Source: Persicitalea sp963716085 (lineage in GTDB: Bacteria > Bacteroidota > Bacteroidia > Cytophagales > Spirosomataceae). Taken from it: a stretch of DNA of 64,000 bases. Under the pieces are notes generated by a model that worked only from the letters and a program-made list of their open reading frames with translations, was not told the DNA's origin and did not search any database. Made by a program: the position numbers and the translations under genes. Location of the stretch: the NCBI GenBank assembly GCA_963716085.1, contig OY970288.1:4464001-4528000 (forward strand), written 5' to 3'. Below are positions 25,436-33,800 of this stretch, in pieces. The stretch's first letter is position 1; each line of letters begins with the position of its first letter.

Positions 25436-26458
25436 TTAGCAAGAAGTGCGGAAACGCATTTGCAGTGGCAGGGAGTGCGGCTGATTGCTACTAGCCTGAC
25501 CGCTTAGAATATTAGCCACCAGGCGGCCCACCTCCGCCGAAGGGTGCGAAATCACCGACACGCCTCCGGCCAGTAGCCGGGTATATTCATTCTCGATAAA
25601 ACTCACTACCCCCAGGTCTTGTCCCAGCCGCAGGCCACTTCGCTGGCTGTACTCGACCAGAGCGATCAGGTGGCGGCTGTCGGCTACGAAATACGCTTCT
25701 TGCGTCCGGATTTCTTCCGCGCTCAGGTCGTCGAGCAATTGAAAGTCAAAATTTTGATCGAGACAAAAACACTGGAAAGCCCGGATCGATTCGGCGTCGA
25801 AGGTATCTTGCTCCGAAAGTACCAAGTTCAGGCGGGTGTATTTGCGGAAAGCCTCGGTCTGGCTCAGCAGTGCGGCGTACAAATCATGCTCTCCGCCAAA
25901 ACGAAGCTGATGGCCGTGTTGCAGGACATCCTGCCACTGGTTGCCGATCAGAATCAACCGGGACCCTGGCACATTGCGCAGGCATTGGAGGGTAGCCGGA
26001 TCGTGGCTGACCAGGTGGGGCATCACGATGAAGTAATGATAGTCGCCGAGATGCTTGCTAAGCAATTGGCAGAGCAACTGCCGCTGGTAGTTGTAGTTGC
26101 ACACATCGAGGATAAGGTCTCGGCTCACGTTGGTAGCAATGGCATCGTGCAGTTGCTTGACCCGTTCGGTCAGTTGCCCGGCCACGATCAGCACCCGCAG
26201 CGCGTGGCGATCGGGTCGACCCGCCACGAAGAAGCCCCTGCGGTTTATGGAAGTCACCAATCCCATCTGATGCAGCGTTTCGTAGGCCCGCTTGATAGAG
26301 TCTTTGGATAAGTACCAATCGGCGCAGGCTTCGTTCAGCGAAGGAAGGCGGTCGCCCAGGTTCAGAGCGCCCTTCTCGATGTCGGCGACGATGGCGTTTA
26401 CTACCTGCAGGTACTTGGGCAGGCGAGAGGAGTCTGCTACAGCGTAATCAGTTTTCAT
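25436..26458 (-). CDS. GntR family regulator with LacI-type effector domain
   Basis: The 340-residue protein has an N-terminal GntR winged helix (KYLQVVNAIVADIEKGALNLGDRLPSLNEA, key LGDRLPSLNE, then SKDSIKRAYETL). It is followed by a periplasmic-binding-protein-like effector domain (about 85-330, with YHYFIVMPHLVSHD and LGVVSFIENEYTRLL) as in LacI regulators. This fusion is common in Bacteroidota, where it controls sugar catabolism. It is encoded immediately before the FG-GAP gene with a 1-bp gap and probably regulates this locus. The effector is likely a sugar, by family analogy only. Confidence 0.88.
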   Translation of the reverse strand: MKTDYAVADSSRLPKYLQVVNAIVADIEKGALNLGDRLPSLNEACADWYLSKDSIKRAYETLHQMGLVTSINRRGFFVAGRPDRHALRVLIVAGQLTERVKQLHDAIATNVSRDLILDVCNYNYQRQLLCQLLSKHLGDYHYFIVMPHLVSHDPATLQCLRNVPGSRLILIGNQWQDVLQHGHQLRFGGEHDLYAALLSQTEAFRKYTRLNLVLSEQDTFDAESIRAFQCFCLDQNFDFQLLDDLSAEEIRTQEAYFVADSRHLIALVEYSQRSGLRLGQDLGVVSFIENEYTRLLAGGVSVISHPSAEVGRLVANILSGQASSNQPHSLPLQMRFRTSC

Positions 26459-26489
26459 AACGGAAAGTTTTTCGCTCCAAGAGCGTGTA

Positions 26490-26597
26490 TCACAAACCTG
26501 ACAACAGCAGCCACAGTCCGAACATCAGTAGTCCGAACAGCAGCAGGGCGGCTAAAACTTCCAGCCACCACAGCCAGGTATTTCCTTTACCATTCAT
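26490..26597 (-). CDS. 35-residue single-span membrane peptide
   Basis: On the minus strand an ATG at 26597 opens a 36-codon frame ending with TGA at 26490-26492. The peptide starts MNGKGNTWLWWLE and continues with one leucine/phenylalanine-rich helix (VLAALLLFGLLMFGLWLLL). It precedes the GntR gene by 31 bp in the same orientation. Tryptophan-flanked single-span peptides like this are often real but unannotated. Support is the clean codon structure and position; there is no homology that I can name. Confidence 0.5.
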   Translation of the reverse strand: MNGKGNTWLWWLEVLAALLLFGLLMFGLWLLLSGL

Positions 26598-26713
26598 TTA
26601 ATATTGTTCTTCCTTGGTAAAGTGATACAAAACTCCTCTTTATCCGGCAATCGATGCTGGACAAATCCGTCAAAAAACAGCATAAAATCGTCTGAATGCG
26701 GTCTTGACGCGAC

Positions 26714-26732
26714 AAAAGGCCAGTCAATGGCC
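26714..26732 (-). terminator. Putative terminator after the SusD remnant
   Basis: GGCCA at 26718-26722 pairs with TGGCC at 26728-26732 and is followed on the minus strand by TTTTG. It lies about 50 bp past the SusD stop, where a terminator is expected. Confidence 0.5.
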
Positions 26733-26780
26733 CTTTGTCAGCATTTTCATGAAAAGGCAAACCATACCAAAGCACCCAAA

Positions 26781-27548
26781 TCAATATCCCGGATTCTGAA
26801 CCAGCTCGGGGTTCAGGTCGCGCTCATTTTGGGGAATAGGCTTCAGCAAGTTAGTGGGAGACCAGTTGGCATTGGCAGCCGGGCGGCCAAAGTCGATGTC
26901 CTGCTTGATGTCGATGATACCCGCGCGGTGCCAGCGGACAAGATCATTGTAACGGTGGCTTTCCAGGGCCAGCTCCACCCGGCGTTCGTAGCGCAAGTCT
27001 TTCATCATCTGGCTTTCGGAACTCACCTTCACATCGGGTAGTATGGTTCCCGTCGGGTCGGCGCGGCGGCGCACCTGGTTGATGAGGTCGGCGGCTCCGG
27101 CCAAGTCCTTAGTTGGGCCCATGATTTTGCATTCAGCCAGCATCAGCAGCACGTCGGCGTAACGAATCACCCGCTCGTTATTCACGCTCAGAGGCGACAA
27201 GAAACTAATGTGAACATCCTTCTTGATGTACTTGGCGGGCGTAGAGCCCGTGGCCGCGTACTCGCTGTTGAAAACATACTTCTTGGAACCGTCGATATTA
27301 TCACCCGTATCGTAGGGATCGCCATCAATAAAAAGGGTAGCCTGACGCCGCGGATCGCCCTTTTCGAAAGCTTTCTGGATGCCGGGTGTCATGTGGATCT
27401 GGCCGTAGCCCTGGGCGTTGAAGCCCGGCGCACAGATCCCGTTGGGACCGCAGGCAGCCCGGAAGTAGATGAGCCGGCCCGTTCCGGCGCTCGAGATGCC
27501 GTTGCCGCCGATGCCCATTTGGATCTCAAAGAGATGAGTTGCGAAGGG
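26781..27548 (-). pseudogene. RagB/SusD outer-membrane lipoprotein, C-terminal fragment
   Basis: The readable product covers roughly the last 250 residues of a SusD-like protein: FEIQMGIGGNG, then NERVIRYADVLLMLAECKI, MKDLRYERRVELALESHRYNDLVRW and the terminal LKPIPQNERDLNPELVQNPGY. These are classical SusD C-terminal motifs. The lipoprotein signal and TPR half are missing. The frame extends upstream of the nominal start codon (ATHLFEIQ) to the edge of a 50-bp palindrome at 27549, where homology ends. SusD proteins bind glycans over a SusC pore. A decayed SusC N-terminus lies 2 kb further upstream in the same orientation, so this is one half of a broken pair. Confidence 0.88.
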
Positions 27549-27598
27549 CGCAAAAACCTACCTGCCACAACATATGTTGTGGCAGGTAGGTTTTTGCG
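27549..27598. terminator. Perfect 50-bp palindrome, possible bidirectional terminator
   Basis: The sequence is perfectly self-complementary around the centre of CATATG (27571-27576), with A5 and T5 runs near the ends of the arms and GC-rich pairing between (CCTACCTGCC / GGCAGGTAGG). It sits 18 bp after the stop of the lipoprotein gene (27616) and exactly at the truncation point of SusD. A terminator serving the lipoprotein gene is the simplest reading. A recombination scar is an alternative. Confidence 0.8.
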
Positions 27599-27615
27599 TT
27601 CAGAAGCCTTCAACG

Positions 27616-28725
27616 TCATGGTAAAGGTACCTGAATCAAGCCCAGATAAACTTTGATGCCGGGTCTAAATTCACTAGCCCCTTCCCATCCCGTATTCCAT
27701 TTTTTAGCCGCCCTTTTGACCCCTGAGGACAAGCCAGTTTTCAGGGAGGCTTGTACTTTAAGATTTAGAACATTTTTAGCGGCGATTGTTATACCATTCT
27801 TCGCTACTGCAACCCCTGCAGACCACATTGCAGACCAACCCTTTGCTGCGACTGCTAGGGCTGCCGGTATAGTGATCACAGCTACGGTTACAGCTGCTAC
27901 GACCGCAACTCGTGCCACAGCCCTCCATACGCAACGCCAGCACCACCCACTACGCGCACCCGGCCAATCCAAGGATGGATCGTCGTTCATAAAACCTGTG
28001 TAGTTATTGATGACGAACATATGGATTGCTGGAATCATCTGCCTGATTGAATAGATTGATTCCATAAGTGAGATACGGTCATCTTGTGATGGAATATCTC
28101 CAGCGTAAGCTGCTGCTTGGCCAGCCTGATCGAATAACGATTGGATTTGAACCATCGTTTGTATGTTGTCAGGGTGAGCATTGTCCCATGAAGATTCCAA
28201 TGCTCCAATTTGTGTCTTCAGTCCTTCCAAGACGCTTTTCGCGCCACCAGGCAGCATATCGTACGAAGCATCCGCCCACTGTGTAGGATAGATATACGTA
28301 GTTGCGCCAATTCTTGCCCTGGCTGCATTATGTCCCTTGGCAATTTCGGTTTGGGCATTGTTTTCACGAGCTGACAAGACATCTGCTAATTCTATCGCGG
28401 CTTCTACTTGTGCAATACTGACATTGGGCTGAGCACCTCTTTGCTTCCGAAACAATTCGTCAAGCTCCATTTTCGGCATTTCCTTGTTCTCTGCTTGTAA
28501 CTTAGCGTATGCCGAGAGGTTATTTGCCAAGGCATCGATTTCCAATTTGACAGTTGGAGATAGCATACCCCATGCCGCAGTCTCATCCACCAGATCATGA
28601 GTAGGAGATGGTGTTAAGTTCTCAGTAGAATCTTTACAAGAAACACTTAACAGGCTAAGCATGGGAACGAGGACGACATACCGCATCCATGAACGGAATC
28701 CGTGTGCATTCTTTTCAAAGTCCAT
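27616..28725 (-). CDS. Lipoprotein of unknown function with glycine/alanine-rich hydrophobic C-terminus
   Basis: The 369-residue product has a lipoprotein signal (LSLLSVSC, cysteine about residue 30). A helical middle region follows to about residue 240 (for example LRKQ-type charged helices, then TIYPTQW and NIQTMVQIQSLFDQAG). Next is a short arginine/tryptophan-rich segment (GWCWRCVWRAVARV) and a long hydrophobic stretch (VAVVAAVTVAVITIPAALAVAA) with amphipathic helices up to a basic KRAAKKWNTG. I do not recognise the family. The C-terminus looks like a membrane-inserting segment. The gene and the regulator at 28906 lie between the two SusC/SusD remnants and were probably acquired together. 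Confidence 0.7.
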   Translation of the reverse strand: MDFEKNAHGFRSWMRYVVLVPMLSLLSVSCKDSTENLTPSPTHDLVDETAAWGMLSPTVKLEIDALANNLSAYAKLQAENKEMPKMELDELFRKQRGAQPNVSIAQVEAAIELADVLSARENNAQTEIAKGHNAARARIGATTYIYPTQWADASYDMLPGGAKSVLEGLKTQIGALESSWDNAHPDNIQTMVQIQSLFDQAGQAAAYAGDIPSQDDRISLMESIYSIRQMIPAIHMFVINNYTGFMNDDPSLDWPGARSGWCWRCVWRAVARVAVVAAVTVAVITIPAALAVAAKGWSAMWSAGVAVAKNGITIAAKNVLNLKVQASLKTGLSSGVKRAAKKWNTGWEGASEFRPGIKVYLGLIQVPLP

Positions 28726-28905
28726 AACAATTACCGTTTGAAAGTGAACATTTATGTATCGAAAGTTGAACTACTAGGTAGTTGAGGGGATTCCTCTGCT
28801 TTCTTGATACAAATCTATCACTTGTTTGTGCTACAGATCAATGCTACTTATTCTCATAGCTCACAGTTTTTATGACAAAAGTTAGTACTACTTCTGTCAT
28901 CTATG

Positions 28906-29544
28906 CTATTTATTAGCAGTATTAATTGGTTTTTTGAGAAAGTTTTGTGCGGCAAATATTGTGAGTTGACGAGTGCTGTGCAAACCCAGCTTTTCTTTTA
29001 TATTTCTATAATGGGAACTCAATGTAGTATGCATTATATTAAGCGTAGTAGCAATTTCCTCGTTTTCTAGTCCTTGCGCGAGAAGACGAAGTGCGTTTCG
29101 TTCCTGCTCACCTAGGCGGCGGAGGTTGGGTTCTGGTACAGAATAAATTTGCAAATTTTGTATGTCTGGACTGATATAACGTCTGCCTTGCTGGATTGTC
29201 TGAATACACTCAAATACTTCTTCTAGATTAGCATTGTGCGAAACATATCCGCTTACGTTGACAGTGGTGGCTTCATACTTAAAGGCCCCCGAACTTGACG
29301 AAAAGACAATACATTCAATGCGTGCTAGCGTCTTCACCTTACGTACAAGATCATAACCATTTTGACCAGGAAGATCTGCTTCTGTAATGAAAAAGGCAGG
29401 ATTGAATTTTAGAGCCGCCTGATAGGCCGTTTCGTTTTCTGTATAACATCCTGTACAAGACAATCCTTTAGTTACTAGGAAATGACTAATAGCCTCTCCT
29501 GCCATTTTATCATGTTTAAGAATAATGAAAGTAGTCTTTTCCAT
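28906..29544 (-). CDS. LuxR/NarL-type regulator with degenerate receiver domain
   Basis: The 212-residue protein has a receiver-like N-terminus (about 1-120) and a clear LuxR helix-turn-helix (LGEQERNALRLLAQGLENEEIATTL, key motif ENEEIATTLNI, then HYRNIKEKLGLHS). In the receiver the usual phospho-accepting aspartate is replaced by glutamate (E55 in TEADLPGQNG). The conserved lysine position reads histidine (GYVSH, H103), and the acidic pair near the N-terminus is reduced to HD. It is therefore unlikely to be switched by normal phosphorylation. No histidine kinase gene is adjacent in the same orientation. It may be constitutively active or ligand-controlled, and may govern the lipoprotein gene 180 bp downstream. 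Confidence 0.85.
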   Translation of the reverse strand: MEKTTFIILKHDKMAGEAISHFLVTKGLSCTGCYTENETAYQAALKFNPAFFITEADLPGQNGYDLVRKVKTLARIECIVFSSSSGAFKYEATTVNVSGYVSHNANLEEVFECIQTIQQGRRYISPDIQNLQIYSVPEPNLRRLGEQERNALRLLAQGLENEEIATTLNIMHTTLSSHYRNIKEKLGLHSTRQLTIFAAQNFLKKPINTANK

Positions 29545-29611
29545 TGGGTAGATATAAAAGATATGTGCTTCGAACGGACTTAAAAATTAGTGCTAGCTGA
29601 ACAGTAATTAC

Positions 29612-29998
29612 AAGATGATCTCGATATTGGCAGGGTTGATCTAGTTGGTAGTACCATCGCCGATGGGTACCCCATCTATCGCAAAAGCGGCTGATTGTTG
29701 CGCACCGTGTTTACGCCTCAGATGTGGATCGCAATGGCACTGCTTGGTATGGCATTAAGGTTAGACATTAGTGATCTAAACACCCGATAAGTGTCCATGA
29801 GTGGCGCCTTCCAGCGTGGCGACGGATAATCTCACGATATCTTTGGCTTGCACTGTACTGATAGACTCCGTAAGCTGCCAGGTACTTTTCTGTCCGTATC
29901 CCACAACGGCAATCTCATCGAGTGATCGCGTATAAGTTTCCAACGTGACGTTCAAAGTATTGTTGTTGCCTAATGTACTTCCAGGTACTGACGGCGAC
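29612..29998 (-). pseudogene. SusC/RagA TonB-dependent receptor, decayed N-terminal fragment
   Basis: On the minus strand one frame reads NNNTLNVTLETYTRSLDEIAVVGYGQKS and continues TESISTVQAKDIVRLSVATLEG, the end of the carboxypeptidase-like domain and start of the plug of SusC proteins (key motifs LDEIAVVGYG and SVSTVQAKDI-like). After a TAG and frame changes, a further block reads NQPLFAIDGVPIGDGTTN (here only when one base is added near 29690), the conserved plug motif QPLYVIDGVP. The beta-barrel is absent. This was missed by simple ORF finding because of at least one frameshift and stops. It overlaps the 3' end of the gene at 29970. Confidence 0.85.
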
Positions 29999-30716
29999 TC
30001 AAGTAGTTGTACACTCCCCCGAAGGATGCCTGGAGAAAAAAAGTGTCCAGCTGATCAGAGGGCGCACCTCGAAACAGGGTGTGGTCTGAGTACCATTCCT
30101 GTCGGGTACCAATCCGGTAGCCCAGTCGCAGGCTCATCATCCCTCGTACGCCTACTATGTTGGGGGTAATGTCCAACCCTATCCCTATATTCACAATATT
30201 TGAAAAATGCTGCAGCGTCACGGCGTTGCCCGGCTGACGCAGGCTCACATCAAAATCCATACCGTCCGTTGCGCGGCTTAGCGTCAACTTGGTTTCCATC
30301 CCGCCAAATGTTAGTAGCGGGTATATCCTAATGAGGTCTCTTCGCCGATAAGCGACGTAAGAGGCCGTGAATTGGATGAAATGGCTACGGCGATGTGCCG
30401 TGGCTATTTCATTGGAACGACTCGCCCCCACACTGACCGTAGTTGCTCCTTCAAGTCCCACCATTAGCCGATTAAGACGGTACTGGCTGCCAAATCCACA
30501 AAAAGCCTGAATTGGTTCATGGACAGGATAGCCCGCATTTTGCAGCCGTTCGTTGATACCATAGGCCCTGTACGCAGCGACTATTGCTGTGGGGTATATT
30601 TCGATACCTCGGCGGCCCGGACGGTTCGTCTCATTTGGATTGACGGTAGGGTTCTGGATTTGGGCGGTTGCCGCTGATCCGATTACCAGCAGAAGTAAAA
30701 TTAGTTTTCTGGTCAT
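29970..30716 (-). CDS. Exported beta-rich protein, probable outer-membrane barrel
   Basis: From the ATG at 30716 (a longer frame starts at 30746) the protein has about 248 residues. It has a signal peptide (KLILLLLVIGSAATAQIQ) followed by alternating hydrophobic strands with aromatic girdles (SHFIQFTASYVAYRRRDLIRIYPLL, key QFTASYVAY; GMMSLRLGYRIGTRQEWY; FFLQASFGGVYNYL). This fits a small outer-membrane beta-barrel of Bacteroidota type. The last dozen codons overlap the SusC remnant, so the original C-terminus may have been altered by a junction. No specific function is recognised. Confidence 0.65.
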   Translation of the reverse strand: MTRKLILLLLVIGSAATAQIQNPTVNPNETNRPGRRGIEIYPTAIVAAYRAYGINERLQNAGYPVHEPIQAFCGFGSQYRLNRLMVGLEGATTVSVGASRSNEIATAHRRSHFIQFTASYVAYRRRDLIRIYPLLTFGGMETKLTLSRATDGMDFDVSLRQPGNAVTLQHFSNIVNIGIGLDITPNIVGVRGMMSLRLGYRIGTRQEWYSDHTLFRGAPSDQLDTFFLQASFGGVYNYLSRRQYLEVH

Positions 30717-30855
30717 GGCGAAAGGTAGTTTGATATAAATGTTCATTTGGAATACGAAATAACGATCATATTACTGATAAAGAGGAATATGCTTGTGATT
30801 TTTTGCTGAAAAAAACATAGATTTAGCTTAAACGTCCAACCGGAAGAGTTGCCTC

Positions 30856-33800
30856 ATGACTTTTGATACACCCATAATCGTCTCCCGAACGCTGCTGAAA
30901 ATATTTCTTTTGGGGGCAATGACTCTTGTAGGTGGACACGCCGCCGCCCAAACTACCTTTCACCACCTGACTACGGCCGATGGACTCTCGCACAATACGG
31001 TGATGGATTTGCTGCAGGATCACAAAGGTTTTCTCTGGCTGGGTACCGCCGACGGTCTCAACCGCTACGATGGGGAAAGCTTCCAGGTGTTTCGGCATTC
31101 GGTGCGGGATGGGCGCAGCCTTAGCAGCAACGAAGTGAAATGCCTGCTGGAAGACCGGGAACATCGGCTCTGGGTGGGTACCAGTTCGGGAGGACTCAAT
31201 CGGCTGGACTCTACGGGAGTACGCTTCGACCGATTTGTTCGTACTGCCGATGGACTGGACATTTCCAGCGTGACCATTACGGATCTTGCCGAAGACGATG
31301 CGGGGATTATCTGGGCAGCCACTTACGGGGAAGGGTTGTTGCGGATAGATCCGAAAACGGGCCAGATTTCACAACTTACCCCCCGGAAGAATAATCTTGC
31401 TTCCGATTATATCCACAGGATATGTACCGACCAATCCGGCAACTTGTGGATGGCTTCCCAGAGCGGGATGGTGATGCGCCTGCCTACGGCCAGCCAGCAG
31501 GCAGAGTCGATGAATCTGGCGCCTATTCTGCAAAATGAAGACATTATTTCTATCAAGAGCGATAGCCAAAATCGGGTATGGGTGGGAACCCAGAGCCATG
31601 GCCTGTGGCGTTGCGAGCCCGGAAGCAAAGAGTTTGCGCTCATATTCTATCACCCAGGCGTCGAGGAAGGAGTGAATAAGGCGCAGAGCCTCTATGAAGA
31701 CGCCAACGGCCGGTTTTGGCTTGGAACCGACGATGGCGTGATCATGTCTGAAAACGGTGATTTCAAACAGATTACACATTTTACGCATGATCCCGGCAGG
31801 GCAGGCAGCCTGAGTACCCACGCTACGTTCCGTGTGCGGGGCGACCGCGACGGTAACATCTGGATAGGTACCTGGGAGGGAGGACTCAATGTGGCCTTTG
31901 CCCGTCCGGCCCCCTTCGGCGTGTACACCTACCGACCCGGCCAGTCCAATAGTCTGCTGGCCCGAACCGTCACTACGCTCGCCGCCGATTCGGCGGGCAA
32001 CGTTTGGCTGGGCAGTACGAAGGGCCTCTCTTATCTCGACCGAAAAACCAACACCTACCGCCATTTTCGCCATCAGCCCGGCGACCCCGGCACAATTCCG
32101 GGCAATGACATCACGTACCTTAATCTACTGTCGGAGAAGGCTCTGTTGGTCAATACCTGGAAAAAGGGAACGGTCATCGTCGATCCGGCGACCGGAAAAG
32201 TACGTCGCCGTCTTACCTTTTTTGGCTCCGCTCAGGTACATTGCGTAGTACCGGCGACGGGAACCAAGGCCTGGATTTCCACCAAACGTGGGGAACGCTG
32301 GCTCATCGACCGACAAACTACCCCCCTCATGTTCAAAAAAAGCTTGGGACGGACCCCTTTTTCGCTGACTAGCCTTCTCCAAACTTCCGATGGTACTTTA
32401 TGGAGCGGCACATTTGCCGACGGCCTGGTGGAACAGCCGCCTGGTAGCCAGCGCCTCCGGCGCCACACCGTTGACCGCAAATCGGGGGGGCTGAACGACA
32501 ACCACATCACCTGTCTGTTTGAAGACAAGCGGGCGCAACTTTGGGTAGGTACCATGAACGGCCTGCACCGCTATGATGCGTCCACTGGCTCTTTCGACCT
32601 GCTTTCGAGTGACGACGGCATCCCGAACGACGCCATTATGAGCATCAGCCAGGACGCCAACGGTACGCTGTGGGTCGCCACCAACGATGGGCTTTGCCAG
32701 ATGAAAAGTACGGGGGAAGTGCTGCGGACGTTTCGCCGCGACGACGGACTGGCCGGCAACGACTTCACCGAGCGGGCCGTAGGTCAAAGTCCCGACGGCA
32801 CCCTGTTTTGGGGTGGGAAGCACGGTCTGACCGTGTTTCAGCCAAGCCATGAGCGTCCGGGGCAGACGGCGAAGTCCGCGCCACCAGTACCCGTGTACCT
32901 GACTGGCCTCAAGCTTTTCAATCGTCCGGTTTCACCCGGCAGTGAAGGTTCTCCGTTGAAGCGTTCACTGGCTGATACGGAGGCTATCACGCTTCGCCAC
33001 GACCAGTCGGTGATCACGCTCGACTTCGCCGCCGTGCTGTTTCAGGCCCATCGCAATGTGCGCTATGCCTATATGCTCGAAGGCTTCGAGGAAGAGTGGA
33101 ACTACGTGGGCACGCAGCACTCGGCTACCTATACCAATCAAAGCCCCGGCACCTATACGTTCAGAGCGAAAGCGTCGCTAACGGATAATTTTGACGATGC
33201 TTCCGAGGCTACCTTGCGAATCACGATACTACCGCCCTGGTACCGGACCAATTGGGCCTACGGAATTTATTGTCTGCTGATCGCGGGCCTGCTGCTGGGA
33301 ATGCGCCGCGTGATCCAGATCCGGGAAGAGTACAAAACCCAGCTTCGGGCCGAGCATCTCGAAACCGAAAAGGCGCGCGAATTGGACCGTTTGCGATCGG
33401 GGTTTTTTACCAATATTTCTCATGAATTCCGCACACCGTTTACCCTGATTCTGACCCCGCTCGAACAATTCCTGACCGACCGCGCCACCAACAGCCGACG
33501 TCCGCAGTACCGCACCATGCACCGCAATGCCCAGCGGTTGTTGCGCCTTATCAACCAGTTGCTCGATCTGTCCAAGCTTGAATCGGGGCTACTACAGCCA
33601 GAAATCAGCCGTCAGGACATCGTCACCTACCTGCGGCGGATCGCGGAAACCTTCACGTCCCAGGCCCAGCGGCAGGGGGTGTCGCTGCGCATCGAAACCG
33701 ACCCCGAGACTTTTTCGGCCTGGTTCGATGCCGATATTGTGGAAAAAGTACTTTACAATCTGCTGGCAAACGCCCTTAAATTTACGCCCGATGGCGGAAC

